Assembly (NCBI GenBank): GCA_937922945.1
Contig: CAKZUP010000003.1
Location: forward strand, 70,498-107,427
Source of the DNA: an uncultured Granulosicoccaceae bacterium
GTDB lineage: Bacteria; Pseudomonadota; Gammaproteobacteria; Granulosicoccales; Granulosicoccaceae
DNA: 36,930 bases
Direction of reading: 5' to 3'
Shown here: positions 34,786 to 36,930 of the stretch, one piece after another
Layout of the letters: each line of letters begins with the position of its first letter
Numbering within the stretch: the first letter of the stretch is position 1
The notes under the pieces: model-generated
The model's database searches: none
What the model saw: only the letters and a program-made list of their open reading frames with translations
Told to the model about the DNA's origin: nothing
Translations under genes and position numbers: made by a program

Positions 34786-36168
34786 CTATTCGCCATCTCT
34801 TCGGCTCACCCAATCCACCACTGGTGAGAGCCAGCTGGATCGTTCCTGAACTTGAGTTCTGCCGGCATCATAAACAGTGCCGGCGATATCGTGCCCACCT
34901 TCTACAGCACTTCCAAGTGAATCAGCTGCCCCGGTAATGCGCGAGTTATCGGCCAATTTTCCCCAAAACCCATCTTCATCCTCGCCCCACACCGGGTTAT
35001 CCACAAAACCCTTCTCGGTAGACGGCCCCTGAGGGCCCGAGGTTGCATCAAACTCTCCGATCTCTCCCCATCTGACGCCATTGTTCCCGGCAGTTGGATA
35101 CCAAGCCTGCTCCTGAACATTCTCCAGGCCACCCCAGGAATCATAGATAACAGCATTGCCTAATTCTCGAAACGGCACGCCGTCAGGATTTTCTACCGTG
35201 CGGTCTTTAAACACTTCTACTTCCGTGTCATATACACCAGCGGCTGGAAAGGCCGCGTGAGAACCCGCGGCGACGTAGATTACAGGACGACCCGTTACTG
35301 GGTCCGTAATGTCATTCACAGGTACATCGGTTCGATGGCCATGTGCGCTTAAGCGAGCAGTTGTTGGCTCAAATGTTTCAGGGTCCAGTTCCAGTGAAAT
35401 ACGTTCCCAGTCGCCTTCATGATTCTGAACCGATGGGCCATCGTTATATGCGTAGAAGACGAAATACGTCAGCATGGGCGGACTGCTTTCCAAATCCAAT
35501 TCGTAGTACAAGGGTGCCGGGTCGTCGACGCCCCGACCTAACTGGCGCCGCTGATCGTTGTCCAAATCCAAAAAGTAATTATCGGGTGCATCAGCCAAAT
35601 CAGCACCGGTAAAATCATCGTCGGTATTGTTGTTGGTGTTGTTACCGTGTTCTTTATCAGTGCGCCAGCTTCTGTCTTCACGCAACCGCGAGCTGTCTAT
35701 AAAGTCTTGCGCGGACGCGGGCAGATTATCATTCGCCCCTTCCGGCAGAATGAGTATGGGTGCATTTTGCTCAGCAATTCTGGCTATATCAGCGGGATTG
35801 TTAATTGGATCAAGTGGTGAAGGTTCTACATTAATACCATAATCGTAAGCGTAGCCACCGGTATAAACAGAGGTAGGAATATCGGGCTCTGTGGGAGCGT
35901 TGTAGACTGATATAGGGGCAGATACAGGTACATCCGGTTGCTCAGGCTCTATGTATCCGTAGTCGTAAGCCGAAGTTGAATCACTTTGGGTAGATGATGA
36001 TGAATCACTGTAATCATATTGCGAGCCATAACCCGAAGACGATGTTGTGCTGCCGGAGCGCGCAGTTTCATTCTGCGATTCAACCTTTTGCTCCGCTTTC
36101 CATTTTTCTGCTTCCTGCTGATAATAATATTGGCTGCCATAGCCAGAAGTTGCGCCAATGCCACTCAC
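34786..36168 (-). CDS. Low-complexity protein with a Vps62-like domain
   Basis: A 460-residue protein of unknown function. Residues 1-110 are low in complexity and rich in Ser, Tyr, Gly, Gln and Glu, with GYGSQY twice (9-14 and 46-51) and several further Tyr-rich patches. Residues about 220-345 resemble the Vps62-related family: LTYFVFYAYNDG, NHEGDWERISLEL, then IYVAAGSHAAFPA. The remainder is Gly/Asp/Trp-rich. There is no signal peptide or membrane segment. The start is GTG with a strong AGGAG 7 nt upstream. It follows a SUKH-type gene by 153 nt on the same strand, which might mark it as part of a toxin/immunity locus, but its own role is unknown. Confidence 0.7.
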   Translation of the reverse strand: MSGIGATSGYGSQYYYQQEAEKWKAEQKVESQNETARSGSTTSSSGYGSQYDYSDSSSSTQSDSTSAYDYGYIEPEQPDVPVSAPISVYNAPTEPDIPTSVYTGGYAYDYGINVEPSPLDPINNPADIARIAEQNAPILILPEGANDNLPASAQDFIDSSRLREDRSWRTDKEHGNNTNNNTDDDFTGADLADAPDNYFLDLDNDQRRQLGRGVDDPAPLYYELDLESSPPMLTYFVFYAYNDGPSVQNHEGDWERISLELDPETFEPTTARLSAHGHRTDVPVNDITDPVTGRPVIYVAAGSHAAFPAAGVYDTEVEVFKDRTVENPDGVPFRELGNAVIYDSWGGLENVQEQAWYPTAGNNGVRWGEIGEFDATSGPQGPSTEKGFVDNPVWGEDEDGFWGKLADNSRITGAADSLGSAVEGGHDIAGTVYDAGRTQVQERSSWLSPVVDWVSRRDGE

Positions 36169-36321
36169 GATAGTCTCCTACAATTCACGACCTTACTTTA
36201 AGAGGAATACTAGCGGAATAGAGCTGTGCTTTAATATAAGGAGTTTCCCTAGCATACAAGGCCTGCAGGCTTATCACGGGAGGGGGTGCCTGCTATCTCA
36301 AGGCTTTATTTAGGCTTGTTG

Positions 36322-36930
36322 CTACGCAACAGCGTCGGTGAACAACTGCTCTTTCTCCGACCAGATCATATACCCAACCCATGCGACTGAATTAGAGTCG
36401 GTTGATATTTCTATGAGTTCATTTTTTTCCGAGAATGTCATCACCGATTTAGAAAATTTGAGATGCAGCGTTGTCTGGTTGTTGCTTTCTAAAAAAGTTA
36501 AACCGTCTCGCTGTAAAATATCGGCCTTGGAAATACCTAAAGGCAATGCGTTCAGTATCTCTAGCTCGTTAAGCCCTGTTTCTACACAATCTAACCATTG
36601 CTTAAACCAACGGACGAAAGGACCACAAAAGCAATACATATTTTGAAGATCATAAAACAAGACATAGCCAACCCATGGACCATTGACGATTAGGTACATC
36701 TGCTGAGCAATTCTTATTAACCCATCAAGCTCCGTTAGAGGTTTGATTTTTTCATCAAGATGCACAATTCCATGTTCGTATTCAATAGGAAAAGGGCTGG
36801 CCGGGTTTCGTTGCCAAACATCTTTAGGGAACTGGTACAGGCCCCGATTAGGACCTACGCCACCGTTACTAAAATGTTGAAGATATAGCCGGTAGTCTTC
36901 GGGCAATTGAATGCGATGCTGACTTTCATA
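36322..36930 (-). CDS. SUKH (SMI1/KNR4)-family protein, N-terminus outside window
   Basis: At least 202 residues, with the frame open to the window edge. The visible N-terminal part has the SUKH pattern LPEDYRLYLQHFSNGGVGP followed by GLYQFPKDVW and the VGYVLFYDLQNMY strand pair. Length beyond the usual 130-150 residues suggests a C-terminal extension (from about residue 125). SUKH proteins often serve as immunity proteins to secreted nuclease or other polymorphic toxins, but many are orphan or housekeeping. The true start and any upstream toxin gene lie past 36930. The TTG at 36906 is not a likely start. Confidence 0.75.
   Translation of the reverse strand, partial: YESQHRIQLPEDYRLYLQHFSNGGVGPNRGLYQFPKDVWQRNPASPFPIEYEHGIVHLDEKIKPLTELDGLIRIAQQMYLIVNGPWVGYVLFYDLQNMYCFCGPFVRWFKQWLDCVETGLNELEILNALPLGISKADILQRDGLTFLESNNQTTLHLKFSKSVMTFSEKNELIEISTDSNSVAWVGYMIWSEKEQLFTDAVA

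Overview
The window looks like chromosomal DNA of a free-living, probably marine or aquatic gammaproteobacterium. Supporting signs are an EnvC-CtpA pair, an alpha-type PepN, a GlmU-GlmS pair, an E. coli-like Ada protein, an LplT/PlsC fusion, a laminarinase-type GH16 enzyme and a bacteriophytochrome. Base composition is moderate and broadly even. I see no rRNA, tRNA, insertion sequence, integrase, phage gene or CRISPR array. The species cannot be named from the sequence alone.

Layout, left to right. (1) 1-1485: end of a peptide ABC permease operon (DppC-like partial, DppB-like, minus strand), with a 14-bp tandem repeat running out of the dppB start codon. (2) 1618-6803, minus: LplT-PlsC fusion, a cold shock protein, a possible 42-residue protein, and aminopeptidase N. 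(3) 6924-10996, plus: a membrane-anchored HExxHxxGxxD metalloprotease-like protein, a PGPGW membrane protein, the EnvC amidase activator and the CtpA protease. These point to cell-envelope upkeep. (4) 11259-11974, minus: two CsbD-family paralogues, one cytoplasmic and one with a signal peptide.

(5) 12214-20198 is the most distinctive block, a light-response island. On the minus strand, in transcription order, are a REC-histidine kinase, a single-domain response regulator, what looks like a heme oxygenase gene (bphO) destroyed by an internal out-of-frame deletion, and a bacteriophytochrome histidine kinase. On the plus strand lie a hybrid kinase whose ATP-binding domain is degenerate and an unusual cryptochrome/photolyase-family protein. 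Ada (alkylation repair) follows at 20368-21453, so light sensing and DNA repair genes sit together. If the bphO reading is right, the phytochrome's biliverdin must come from another locus.

(6) 21651-24474, plus: a hydroxyacid-oxoacid transhydrogenase-like iron alcohol dehydrogenase, then a HIT protein and a DMT transporter joined by a GTGA overlap and closed by a strong bidirectional terminator. (7) 24573-27864, minus: a lipoprotein with eight repeats and a peptidoglycan-binding domain, and a GH16 glucanase whose catalytic domain is interrupted by three Fn3-like modules. (8) 28012-31022: a 2-hydroxychromene-2-carboxylate isomerase-like protein, an MFS transporter and a second DMT transporter. 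(9) 31237-34491, minus: glmU then glmS, the UDP-GlcNAc supply pathway. (10) 34786-36930, minus: a low-complexity protein with a Vps62-like domain and a SUKH (SMI1/KNR4) protein cut by the window edge, possibly the edge of a toxin/immunity locus.

The best candidates for something new are the split GH16/Fn3 enzyme, the light island with its eroded bphO and pseudokinase, the HExxHxxGxxD membrane protease, and the Vps62/SUKH pair. All family assignments come from motifs read by eye; no database search was run.
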